Assembly: GCF_008370045.1 (NCBI RefSeq)
Contig: NZ_VOBN01000022.1
Location: 1-64,000 of the forward strand
DNA length: 64,000 nt
Direction of reading: 5' to 3'
Origin: Pseudomonas sp. ANT_J12
GTDB lineage: Bacteria; Pseudomonadota; Gammaproteobacteria; Pseudomonadales; Pseudomonadaceae
Position numbers and translations under genes: made by a program. Under the pieces are notes generated by a model. It searched no databases, was not told the origin of the DNA, and saw only the letters and a list, made by a program, of their open reading frames with translations. Positions 54,808 through 61,159 of this stretch are shown in pieces. Position 1 is the stretch's first letter. The number at the start of each line of letters is the position of its first letter.

Positions 54808-55589
54808 GCCGAGCCGCGTTCTCGCGCCTGCCGGTGGCGGTGGATTTGCCGCTGCTGTTGCAAGCGTTGGCGGCGGTTGGTGAGGACGAATGGCACGGGC
54901 ATTTCAACACGGCTTACTTTGCGGGCGAGTGGAGTGGCGTGGCGCTGATTTCGGCGGCGGATGCGTTGACTGAATTGTCGCCGGGCCTGGGTGAGCCGCT
55001 GTTGCGCGCGCCGTGGTTGCGCGATGGCCGCTGGCAGCAAGCCTTGCGCGACCTGTCGTTGGAAATCATCTCGGCGCGCCTGTTGCGGCTCGGTCCGGGC
55101 GGGCACATTCATGAGCATCGTGACTATGACCTGGGCGCGCCGGGGGCGGATTTGCGTCTGCACATCCCGTTGCTGAGTCCGCCGCAGGTGGATTTTTTCC
55201 TCGATGGCCAGCGCATGCCGATGGCGGCGGGGGAATGCTGGTTTCTCGATTTGTCGCGGCCGCATCGGGTGGACAATCGCGACACTTCGGCGAGGGTGCA
55301 TCTGGTGCTTGATTGCCGGCCCGGTGCGTGGCTGGAGCAGGCGATTATCGATGGGGTGCCGACGACGCCTTCGCCTGATGTCGGGGAGGGTGCTTTGCAG
55401 CAATTTCAGCGGTTGGTGGCGGGGGATGCCGGGCTTTCGAAAGCGTTGCAGGGCTTGGCCGACACCGAGGTTTTTATCGCTCGTACTTTAGAACTGGCGG
55501 CGGAGCGAGGCCTGGTGTTTTCCCGGGAAGAACTGCGGGCGGCGATGCGCAACGGCCGTCGCCAATGGAATGAACAATGGAACGCCTGA
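54804..55589 (+). CDS. Aspartyl/asparaginyl beta-hydroxylase with Nif11-like C-terminal domain
   Basis: Protein of 261 residues from ATG 54804, overlapping the cysC stop (ATGA). The first two thirds are the AspH-type cupin oxygenase: HEHRDYD (first iron histidine and the acid) and RPHRVDNRD (second histidine, then the 2-oxoglutarate-type arginine), with RLHIPLLSPPQVDFFLDG between. The last 68 residues (about 194-261) read like a Nif11 domain, LQQFQRLVAGDAGLSKALQG then RGLVFSREELRAAM. Nif11 domains are best known as leader regions of RiPP precursors. The enzyme should hydroxylate aspartate or asparagine side chains, or a related substrate, possibly in the giant protein. The next gene overlaps by 13 bp. 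Confidence 0.87.
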   Translation: MSRAAFSRLPVAVDLPLLLQALAAVGEDEWHGHFNTAYFAGEWSGVALISAADALTELSPGLGEPLLRAPWLRDGRWQQALRDLSLEIISARLLRLGPGGHIHEHRDYDLGAPGADLRLHIPLLSPPQVDFFLDGQRMPMAAGECWFLDLSRPHRVDNRDTSARVHLVLDCRPGAWLEQAIIDGVPTTPSPDVGEGALQQFQRLVAGDAGLSKALQGLADTEVFIARTLELAAERGLVFSREELRAAMRNGRRQWNEQWNA

Positions 55590-56521
55590 ACCTGGAAGGG
55601 TGGTTGCCGATTCGGGTCTGGCAGCCGGCCGGCGAGTGGCAGGTGGATTGGTGCTGGTTTGGTGATACGCCGCTGCATCAGCCGTTTTTTCGCGAGGCCG
55701 TGGACGATGCGCTGCGGTTGCCATTCAACCAGGCGTTTCGTCGGCAAACGCCGTTGGCCGCTCTCGGTGAGTGGCAGGCCGAGAGTCCTGGGTTGGCGCC
55801 GAGTGCGTTTATTTTTCATGCCTCCCGTTGCGGCTCGACGTTGATCAGTCAGATGCTGGCCCGGCTCGATAATCACATCGTCATCAGCGAACCGCCGCCG
55901 CTGGATGCCTTGCTGCGCGGTGATTTGCCTGCCGTTGAACGGCGTGTCGCCATCGAAGGATTGCTGTCCGCCTATGGTCAGCGGCGTTGCGGTTCGGAGC
56001 AGCGGTTGGTGATCAAGCTTGATGCCTGGAACATTGCTGAATTGCCGTTGTTGCGGGCGTGTTTTCCTGAGACGCCGTGGATGTTTTTGTACCGCGATCC
56101 GTTGGAAATTGCCGTGTCCCATGTGCGCCGTTCGGGCATGCACATGGTGCCGGGAATGATTGGCGCGAGTGGGCTGGATGACGAATTGCCGGTTGAGAGC
56201 CGCGAGGATTACATCGCTCGAAGGGTGGGGCGGTTGCTGTCGACGGGGTTGGCGCATTGCCGGGAGTTTGGGGGATTGGCTGTTAATTACAGCGAATTAC
56301 CGGACGCGATGGCCGGACGGTTGGCCGGGTTTTTCGGGTTGGATGATGGGCAGCGCGAGCAGGTGTTTGCGGCGGTGGGGCGGCATGCCAAGCAGCCATC
56401 GGAAGTGTTTGTCGGGGACAGCGACAGCAAGCGTCGCGAGGCTTCGGCGTTGTTGATCGAGCGGGTGGAGCGTTGGGCGCGAACGCCGTACCAGGCGCTG
56501 GAAACGGGGCGTCAGGTCTGA
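55577..56521 (+). CDS. Second sulfotransferase-like protein
   Basis: Protein of 314 residues. After an N-terminal region of about 70 residues without recognisable motifs comes the sulfotransferase P-loop-like FHASRCGSTLISQMLARLD (80-98) and FPETPWMFLYRDPLEIAVSHV, the 3'-phosphate-binding segment with its arginine and serine. It is smaller in similarity to classical enzymes and may act on another acceptor than the first sulfotransferase. It is last in the TolC-cysC-hydroxylase operon; REP elements follow its stop codon. Confidence 0.83.
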   Translation: MERLNLEGWLPIRVWQPAGEWQVDWCWFGDTPLHQPFFREAVDDALRLPFNQAFRRQTPLAALGEWQAESPGLAPSAFIFHASRCGSTLISQMLARLDNHIVISEPPPLDALLRGDLPAVERRVAIEGLLSAYGQRRCGSEQRLVIKLDAWNIAELPLLRACFPETPWMFLYRDPLEIAVSHVRRSGMHMVPGMIGASGLDDELPVESREDYIARRVGRLLSTGLAHCREFGGLAVNYSELPDAMAGRLAGFFGLDDGQREQVFAAVGRHAKQPSEVFVGDSDSKRREASALLIERVERWARTPYQALETGRQV

Positions 56522-56524
56522 CGC

Positions 56525-56592
56525 CTTCGCGGGCAAGCCTCGCTCCTACAAGGGGCAGCGCAAATCCTGTAGGAGCAAGGCTTGCCCGCGAT
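56525..56592. repeat. Paired REP elements (BIME), TTCGCGGGCAAGCC family
   Basis: CTTCGCGGGCAAGCCTCGCT and an inverted near-copy (GTAGGAGCAAGGCTTGCCCG) separated by about 20 bp, between the convergent sulfotransferase and DUF6124 genes. Confidence 0.85.
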
Positions 56593-56623
56593 GGCGCCCA
56601 TCAATTCACCACAAATCTCACGG

Positions 56624-56998
56624 CTAGAGTTTGGCCTCAGCCTTCGCCTCATGGTGATCCAGCACCCGCTCCACCAACAATTGCACGCCATCGGTCAAAC
56701 GGCTGATCGCCAGGGCCACCGAACGGAGTGAGCCTTCCACATCGTCCGCCAGGCCGGCCGCGATGGCGCTGATGGACAGCAAGTCTTCGGAAGCATTGGC
56801 CAGCAGGGCTTCGGGGTCGTCGATGTCCGGGGCGACGGTGAAGAGTTGGTATTTGCGGCGCTTGGCGGGTTTTGCATCCGCTGGGGGGAAGTAATGGGCG
56901 AAGGCGCGGTCGGCGGCTTCTTTCATTTTTATGGCGTCGAGTGCTTCGGGGGAATCGGTTCCAGAGTTATCTGGAGGATTCGGAGTAACTTTGTGCAT
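56624..56998 (-). CDS. DUF6124-family protein
   Basis: Protein of 124 residues. The N-terminus is variable and charged, then KYQLFTVAPDIDDPEALLAN is followed by a helical region (LSISAIAAGLADDVEGSLRS, VALAISRLTDGVQLLVERVL). This fits DUF6124, a Pseudomonas-restricted family of unknown function, often in several copies per genome. No signal peptide, no catalytic motif. It is preceded by an unusually long structured leader (56999-57300), which suggests post-transcriptional control. Confidence 0.8.
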   Translation of the reverse strand: MHKVTPNPPDNSGTDSPEALDAIKMKEAADRAFAHYFPPADAKPAKRRKYQLFTVAPDIDDPEALLANASEDLLSISAIAAGLADDVEGSLRSVALAISRLTDGVQLLVERVLDHHEAKAEAKL

Positions 56999-57300
56999 AT
57001 AAAAATCCTAAACAGTAAGTGGAGGCCGTCACCGTTCGCTTGCACGCGAATGGGGTGGCGGCCGAGCGCAGGTGTGCAAGACCGGGACTGTTTAGGACAC
57101 CCAGCAGATCCGAGGATCTCCTGCGCGCAGCCGCCATAAAGCAGCGAGCCGATAAAGGCTCGTTGGATACATAGCAGTTGCAACCTAAACAGTTTCGTCG
57201 GACTTGCACGTCCGTGTCACCGTTTATTCAGTGACAAAGCCAGACTAGACCTGGCTCCGGGCTGGAACAAGTTCACGAACACCACTACAACTTGAAGGAA
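56999..57300 (-). promoter_or_regulatory. Structured, repeat-bearing leader upstream of the DUF6124 gene
   Basis: Three copies of CCTAAACAGT occur (57007-57016; inverted 57087-57096; 57184-57193). Each is accompanied by TTGCAC in the same relative orientation (57040-57045; inverted 57074-57079; 57204-57209). Two of the TTGCAC words are apical loops of perfect hairpins (57035-57050 and 57199-57214). Further hairpins are AGATC-CGAG-GATCT (57106-57119) and CGAGCC-GATAAA-GGCTCG (57145-57162). No protein is evident. It may be a cis-acting RNA, a small RNA or a repeated mobile-type unit. Confidence 0.55.
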
Positions 57301-57347
57301 ATCTCCGACGGGATTGCCGGACGTTGGTGCCTGTAGGAAAGATCAGA

Positions 57348-57405
57348 AGATCGCAGCCTTCGGCAGCGCCTACGCGCCTGTGGGCGCCGCCGAAGGCTGC
57401 GATCT
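57348..57405. repeat. REP-like hairpin after the slipin gene
   Basis: AGATCGCAGCCTTCGGC (57348 on) and its inverse (57389-57405) form a 17-bp stem directly after the slipin stop codon. It belongs to another common Pseudomonas REP family and probably marks the 3' end. Confidence 0.7.
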
Positions 57406-57406
57406 T

Positions 57407-58165
57407 TTAAGGTTTCGACGACAAATCCGCCATCCCCTTCAACAACTCAATCGGCAACGGAAAAACAATCGTCGAACTCTTGTCCCCGGCAATCGAACTC
57501 AACGTCTGCATGTACCGCAACTGCATCGCCCCCGGCTGGCGCCCGAGCATTTCCGCGGCTTGCATCAGCTTTTCCGAGGCCTGCAATTCACCCTCGGCGT
57601 GGATCACCTTGGCCCGCCGCTCCCGTTCCGCCTCGGCCTGTTTGGCGATGGCGCGGATCATCGATTCATTGAGGTCCACGTGCTTGATCTCGACGTTGGC
57701 CACCTTGATCCCCCAGGCATCGGTCTGGGCGTCGAGCACTTGCTGGATATCCACGTTCAGCCGCTCGCGTTCGGCCAGCAGCTCATCGAGTTCGTGTTTA
57801 CCCAACACCGCGCGCAGTGTGGTTTGGGCCAATTGGCTGGTGGCCATGAGGAAGTCTTCGACCTGGATAATTGCCTTCTGCGGGTCGAGCACGCGGAAGT
57901 ACAGCACGGCGTTGACCTTGACCGAGACGTTGTCCCGGGTGATCACGTCCTGGGGCGGCACGTCGAGGACGATGGTGCGCAAGTCCACACGCACCATTTG
58001 CTGCACTGCCGGAATCAACAGGATCAAACCGGGGCCTTTGACCTGCCAAAATCGCCCGAGCTGGAACACCACCCCGCGCTCGTACTCACGCAGGATGCGA
58101 AAGGTCGACCCCGCCAGTGCAATCGCCAACAGCAGTAGCGCGGCAAAACCCAGTTGCAAGCCCAT
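57407..58165 (-). CDS. Slipin (stomatin/prohibitin-type SPFH membrane protein)
   Basis: Protein of 252 residues with one N-terminal membrane helix ([17 protein letters not shown]), then an SPFH domain starting [20 protein letters not shown], the conserved [20 protein letters not shown], and a C-terminal coiled coil ([20 protein letters not shown]) that drives oligomer formation. Slipins organise membrane microdomains. It is paired with the nfeD gene 2 bp upstream in the same operon, the standard arrangement. Confidence 0.93.
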   Translation of the reverse strand: MGLQLGFAALLLLAIALAGSTFRILREYERGVVFQLGRFWQVKGPGLILLIPAVQQMVRVDLRTIVLDVPPQDVITRDNVSVKVNAVLYFRVLDPQKAIIQVEDFLMATSQLAQTTLRAVLGKHELDELLAERERLNVDIQQVLDAQTDAWGIKVANVEIKHVDLNESMIRAIAKQAEAERERRAKVIHAEGELQASEKLMQAAEMLGRQPGAMQLRYMQTLSSIAGDKSSTIVFPLPIELLKGMADLSSKP

Positions 58166-58167
58166 GG

Positions 58168-58701
58168 TTATTCTCCACCCGGCGCCGCGTCAGCCGCGGC
58201 CACTTCCAGCAGTAATCCCTTGCGCGCCACCACCCGGACCCGTTGCCCGGGTTGCAGCGGTGTGGCGCTCTGTACTTGCCACTGTTCGCCTTGCAGGTGC
58301 ACCCAGCCGTTATAGGCACTGCCGGTCTGCAACGTGGTGACCGGCGTGACGCTGCCCACCAGTCCGGCATCGCCGCTGACGTTTTCGCGCGGTCGGGTTT
58401 TCAGGGCATGGATCACCAGGAACACCAGCAACAGCGCGCTGACCAGCCCCAGGCCGATCATCAACGGCACCGGCACGTCGGTGTTGGTCAGAATCACCGC
58501 GCCGGCCACAAACATCACCAGCCCACCGAGGCCGATCACGCCGTAATTGGGCAACGTGGCCTCGGCCACCAGAAACGCGATGCCGAACACGATCAGCCAC
58601 ATACCGAGGGGATCGGGCACGAACAGCACAACGGCGTCCGCCGCGAAAACCGATCCGCTCAGGGCCAACAGCAACGCCACCGCACAACAACGAATGTTCA
58701 C
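58168..58701 (-). CDS. NfeD-like membrane protein, short form
   Basis: Protein of 177 residues. GTG 58701 is chosen because GGAGGG lies 6 bp upstream and the N-terminus then is a signal peptide ([19 protein letters not shown]); the longer frame to 58935 is rejected. It has three membrane helices ([56 protein letters not shown]) and a C-terminal OB-fold NfeD domain ([20 protein letters not shown]). The serine-protease (ClpP-like) half of long NfeD proteins is missing, so it is a partner of the slipin and not a protease. First gene of the nfeD-slipin operon. Confidence 0.9.
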   Translation of the reverse strand: MNIRCCAVALLLALSGSVFAADAVVLFVPDPLGMWLIVFGIAFLVAEATLPNYGVIGLGGLVMFVAGAVILTNTDVPVPLMIGLGLVSALLLVFLVIHALKTRPRENVSGDAGLVGSVTPVTTLQTGSAYNGWVHLQGEQWQVQSATPLQPGQRVRVVARKGLLLEVAAADAAPGGE

Positions 58702-58897
58702 GTGACCCTCCGGGAGAGTCGGGGTGCTCTGTCTACAGTCTAGCTGAGCCCTCAGTTGTACGAATTTTGACCAGTTATTGACGGTGTTCCGGCCAGCAGA
58801 TTTCCCGCGCACTGACGCCAGCGGGCCTAGACTTTCAGGGGTGAGAAGCGGTTTAACCATCGTCCGCGAAACGTTGTTGCGGACACCGAGGTGCATC

Positions 58898-59359
58898 ATG
58901 CGTATGGCAAGAACGGTGCAGGAGAGCCTCAACAAGGCTCACTGCGAGTTCGACATCGTCACCCACCCGCACTCGGCCAGCAGCCTGGAAACGGCTCGCG
59001 TGGCGAATATTCCTGCCGAACGGGTGGCCAAATCGGTGATCCTCGACGACCACCACGGCCACTATCTGATGGCCGTCCTCCCCGCCAGCCGTCACCTGGA
59101 CCTGAGCAAAGTGCGCGGCAGCGGCGAATGGCAAATCACCCGGGAAAGCACCCTGGCCCACCTGTTCACCGACTGCGAACGCGGCGCAGTCCCGGCGCTG
59201 GGCGAGTCCTATGGCATGGACATGGTCATCGACCCCCTGCTGACCCGGCAGAAAGACATCTACCTGGAGGCCGGCAACCACAACAACCTGTTGCACATGA
59301 GCATGCCGGAGTATTTGAGGATGGTGCCGCATGCGGAGGTTTGTGAGTTGAGTCATTAG
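58898..59359 (+). CDS. YbaK/EbsC-family aminoacyl-tRNA deacylase
   Basis: Protein of 153 residues with the YbaK fold: THPHSASSLETARVANIPAE, the conserved lysine in AERVAKSVILDD, HYLMAVLPASRHLDL, and LGESYGMDMVIDPLL near the C-terminus. Members clear mischarged tRNAs such as Ala- or Cys-tRNA-Pro. ATG 58898 has GAGGTG 5 bp upstream; ATG 58904 is an alternative. Single gene, divergent from nfeD and followed by a BIME. Confidence 0.9.
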   Translation: MRMARTVQESLNKAHCEFDIVTHPHSASSLETARVANIPAERVAKSVILDDHHGHYLMAVLPASRHLDLSKVRGSGEWQITRESTLAHLFTDCERGAVPALGESYGMDMVIDPLLTRQKDIYLEAGNHNNLLHMSMPEYLRMVPHAEVCELSH

Positions 59360-59382
59360 GTTTACGGTGTCAGTGATATCGC

Positions 59383-59449
59383 CTTCGCGGGCAAGCCTCG
59401 CTCCTACAGGAGACTGCGTTCTCCTGTAGGAGCGAGGCTTGCCCGCGAA
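59383..59449. repeat. Paired REP elements (BIME), TTCGCGGGCAAGCC family
   Basis: TTCGCGGGCAAGCCTCGCTC and its exact inverse enclose an AGGAGA/TCTCCT pair, forming one almost continuous 67-bp hairpin. Confidence 0.88.
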
Positions 59450-59478
59450 CAATTTTCCTACCACCCAGGAGCCCCACC

Positions 59479-59724
59479 ATGGAATCCCCAACCCACAGCC
59501 TGCCGTCCCTGTTCAAACAACTCGGCCTGGACAACGATCCGGTCAGCATCGATAAATTCATCGCCACCCATTCACCGCTCAAACCCGAACTGCACCTGGC
59601 GGATGCGTTTTTCTGGACCAAGAGCCAGGCGCAATTTTTGCGGGATGAAATTTTGGATGATGCGGATTGGGCGGAGGTGGTGGATCAGTTGGATGTGTTG
59701 ATGAGGAAGGGGCGGGGGGTGTAA
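59479..59724 (+). CDS. DUF2789-family protein
   Basis: Protein of 81 residues. The whole sequence (ESPTHSLPSLFKQLGLDNDP, LADAFFWTKSQAQFLRDEIL, DADWAEVVDQLDVLMRK) is typical of DUF2789, small cytosolic helical proteins of unknown function, widespread in gamma-proteobacteria. A good ribosome-binding site (AGGAG) lies 14 bp before ATG 59479. Confidence 0.9.
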   Translation: MESPTHSLPSLFKQLGLDNDPVSIDKFIATHSPLKPELHLADAFFWTKSQAQFLRDEILDDADWAEVVDQLDVLMRKGRGV

Positions 59725-59738
59725 TTCTGAGGAGTTTT

Positions 59739-60020
59739 TCAACTCTCCAGTGGCCACTGTCGGGATGTATGAACCAGCGCGAGTATCCAGATCGCGTCCT
59801 GCCCCAGTTCATAAACAATGCGATAGCTTTGGTGCGGTATCAGCTCTCGAGTACCAGCAACGATTCCGGCAGGGCCGCTTTCGGGGAATTGAGAAAGTCG
59901 GGAGATTGAATCGGTGAAGCGGGTATCCATCGCAAGGGCTGCTTTGGGATTCGCGTCGTGGAGGTAATCCCAAATGTCTGCACGGTCCTGTGCTGCGGCT
60001 GGCGTCCAAATAATCCTCAT
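59739..60020 (-). CDS. RelE/ParE-superfamily toxin
   Basis: Protein of 93 residues with the ParE pattern: IIWTPAAAQDRADIWDYLHD at the N-terminus, FPESGPAGIVAGTRELIPHQ in the middle, and YRIVYELGQDAIWILALVHT before the C-terminal HTSRQWP. ParE toxins poison gyrase and RelE toxins cut mRNA; the missing RelE-type catalytic residues favour ParE. It overlaps the antitoxin gene by 4 bp, the standard order being antitoxin first. Confidence 0.92.
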   Translation of the reverse strand: MRIIWTPAAAQDRADIWDYLHDANPKAALAMDTRFTDSISRLSQFPESGPAGIVAGTRELIPHQSYRIVYELGQDAIWILALVHTSRQWPLES

Positions 60021-60292
60021 TCTTCAGCAGCCCTCGCTCGCCTGGCGGCAAATTCTGCTTCAACTTCATCATTCGTCAGGCCTTCACCCGCGCTGATGGA
60101 CGCTCGTGCGATATCCACTTTGCGCTGTAAAAACGCTTCGTACTCACGCGACTCTCGTTGTTTTTGAACAAATTGACGCATCATGTCCCGAACGATTTGC
60201 GAAGCGGGGCGATGCGAAGCTTCGGCTTCGGCCATGAATTGCTCGCGCAATTCCGGTTCGAGTTTCATTGTGAAAACGGCTTGTTTTGACAT
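60017..60292 (-). CDS. Ribbon-helix-helix antitoxin
   Basis: Protein of 91 residues from ATG 60292; a longer open frame to 60367 runs through the promoter and operator and is rejected. The N-terminal strand AVFTMKLEPELREQFMAEAE with SHRPASQIVRDMMRQFVQKQ is a ribbon-helix-helix DNA-binding domain. The C-terminal helix-rich tail should bind the toxin. It should repress its own promoter through the inverted repeat at 60312-60343. Confidence 0.9.
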   Translation of the reverse strand: MSKQAVFTMKLEPELREQFMAEAEASHRPASQIVRDMMRQFVQKQRESREYEAFLQRKVDIARASISAGEGLTNDEVEAEFAARRARAAEE

Positions 60293-60311
60293 GGGTTGCA
60301 TCCTCGACTGA

Positions 60312-60343
60312 TGTACTGACTGAGTATATACGCCGTCAGTACA
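60312..60343 (-). promoter_or_regulatory. Operator of the toxin-antitoxin operon
   Basis: TGTACTGAC (60312-60320) and its exact inverse GTCAGTACA (60335-60343) are separated by 14 bp containing TATATAC, a likely -10 region. The position 20 bp upstream of the antitoxin start fits autoregulation. Confidence 0.7.
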
Positions 60344-60391
60344 AACTTCGACACAGCGGAACGTCAACGCGACGTGTGGTGCCTTACACGG

Positions 60392-60559
60392 TTAGTACCT
60401 CGGAATTAGAACTTGCTCTTCTTCATTCTTATCAACCAGCATCGCCAACACATCGAGTTCAGCCCCTTCAGGTGAGTTCGGTGCCGCTCCCCATAGCTGC
60501 TCAATGCGTAAAAGCGCGCTATTGAGTTCCTCATCGGTTCGTATGGTTTTAATGTCCAT
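60392..60559 (-). pseudogene. Truncated HigA-type antitoxin remnant
   Basis: Fifty-five codons from ATG 60559 (MDIKTIRTDEELNSALLRIE to DVLAMLVDKNEEEQVLIPRY). This matches the N-terminal part of the widespread antitoxins that continue with PPDP and a C-terminal helix-turn-helix. Here the frame ends before that domain and no helix-turn-helix is found in other frames downstream. So the gene has lost its DNA-binding half. It may be a remnant of a second toxin-antitoxin module at the same site. Confidence 0.65.
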
Positions 60560-60673
60560 TCCAAGCTCCAAAATTGATCTGATCACTCAACGAATGCGTG
60601 CCAAAGGCGCTGTCGTTGATCACCAAATTGTTTCAAAACTTGACCACCCTTTCCCTCGAATGCGATATTGATA

Positions 60674-60687
60674 GTTAGCAAACTAAC
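60674..60687. promoter_or_regulatory. Palindromic operator upstream of marR
   Basis: GTTAG-CAAA-CTAAC, a perfect 5-bp inverted repeat with flanking A residues, lies 17 bp before the chosen marR start. MarR proteins usually bind such short palindromes at their own promoter. Confidence 0.5.
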
Positions 60688-60703
60688 AGTGTGTCATTCC
60701 CCC

Positions 60704-61159
60704 GTGCCAAAAAACCTCGACGCTCTCCAGATGAACATCAGCAGTGCCATGGTGGTGGCCGCCAGGCATTGGCGCAAGATCTGCCAGACCACGCTGGTCA
60801 ATTATGGAATCTCCGAAGCCTGCGCCGTCCCGTTGTTGATGATCGGGCGTTTGGGGGAGGGTGTGCGGCAGGTGACGGTGGCGCAGGCGGCGGGGATGGA
60901 GAGTCCGTCGTTGGTGCGTTTGTTGGATCAGTTGTGCCATTCCGGGTATGTGCGCCGCACGGAAGACGCCCACGACCGCCGCGCCAAATGCCTGAGCCTG
61001 ACCGACACCGGTCGCGAGTTGGTGCAAGCGGTTGAAGTCGAGTTGGTGCGTTTGCGTCATGAGGTGCTGGAAGGCATCGACCAGAATGATCTGGAAGCCG
61101 CATTGCGTGTGTTGCGAGCCTTTGAAGCCGCCAACCCACCGCTGGTGATCCACCCGTGA
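60704..61159 (+). CDS. MarR-family transcriptional regulator
   Basis: Winged-helix regulator of 151 residues: QVTVAQAAGMESPSLVRLLD is the recognition-helix region and RRTEDAHDRRAKCLSLTDTG the wing. I choose GTG 60704, since the open frame's TTG 60668 and GTG 60689 would put the palindrome inside or on top of the gene; ATG 60731 is another option. The start is uncertain because no good ribosome-binding site is seen. It overlaps the FUSC gene by 4 bp, so it probably represses this efflux operon and responds to an aromatic acid or similar. Confidence 0.85.
   Translation: MPKNLDALQMNISSAMVVAARHWRKICQTTLVNYGISEACAVPLLMIGRLGEGVRQVTVAQAAGMESPSLVRLLDQLCHSGYVRRTEDAHDRRAKCLSLTDTGRELVQAVEVELVRLRHEVLEGIDQNDLEAALRVLRAFEAANPPLVIHP

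Noticed and set aside
56999-57300. CCTAAACAGT repeats considered as integron attC or transposon ends
   Set aside because: They do not fit the attC core consensus, there is no integrase or transposase in the window, and copies alternate in orientation within a leader.
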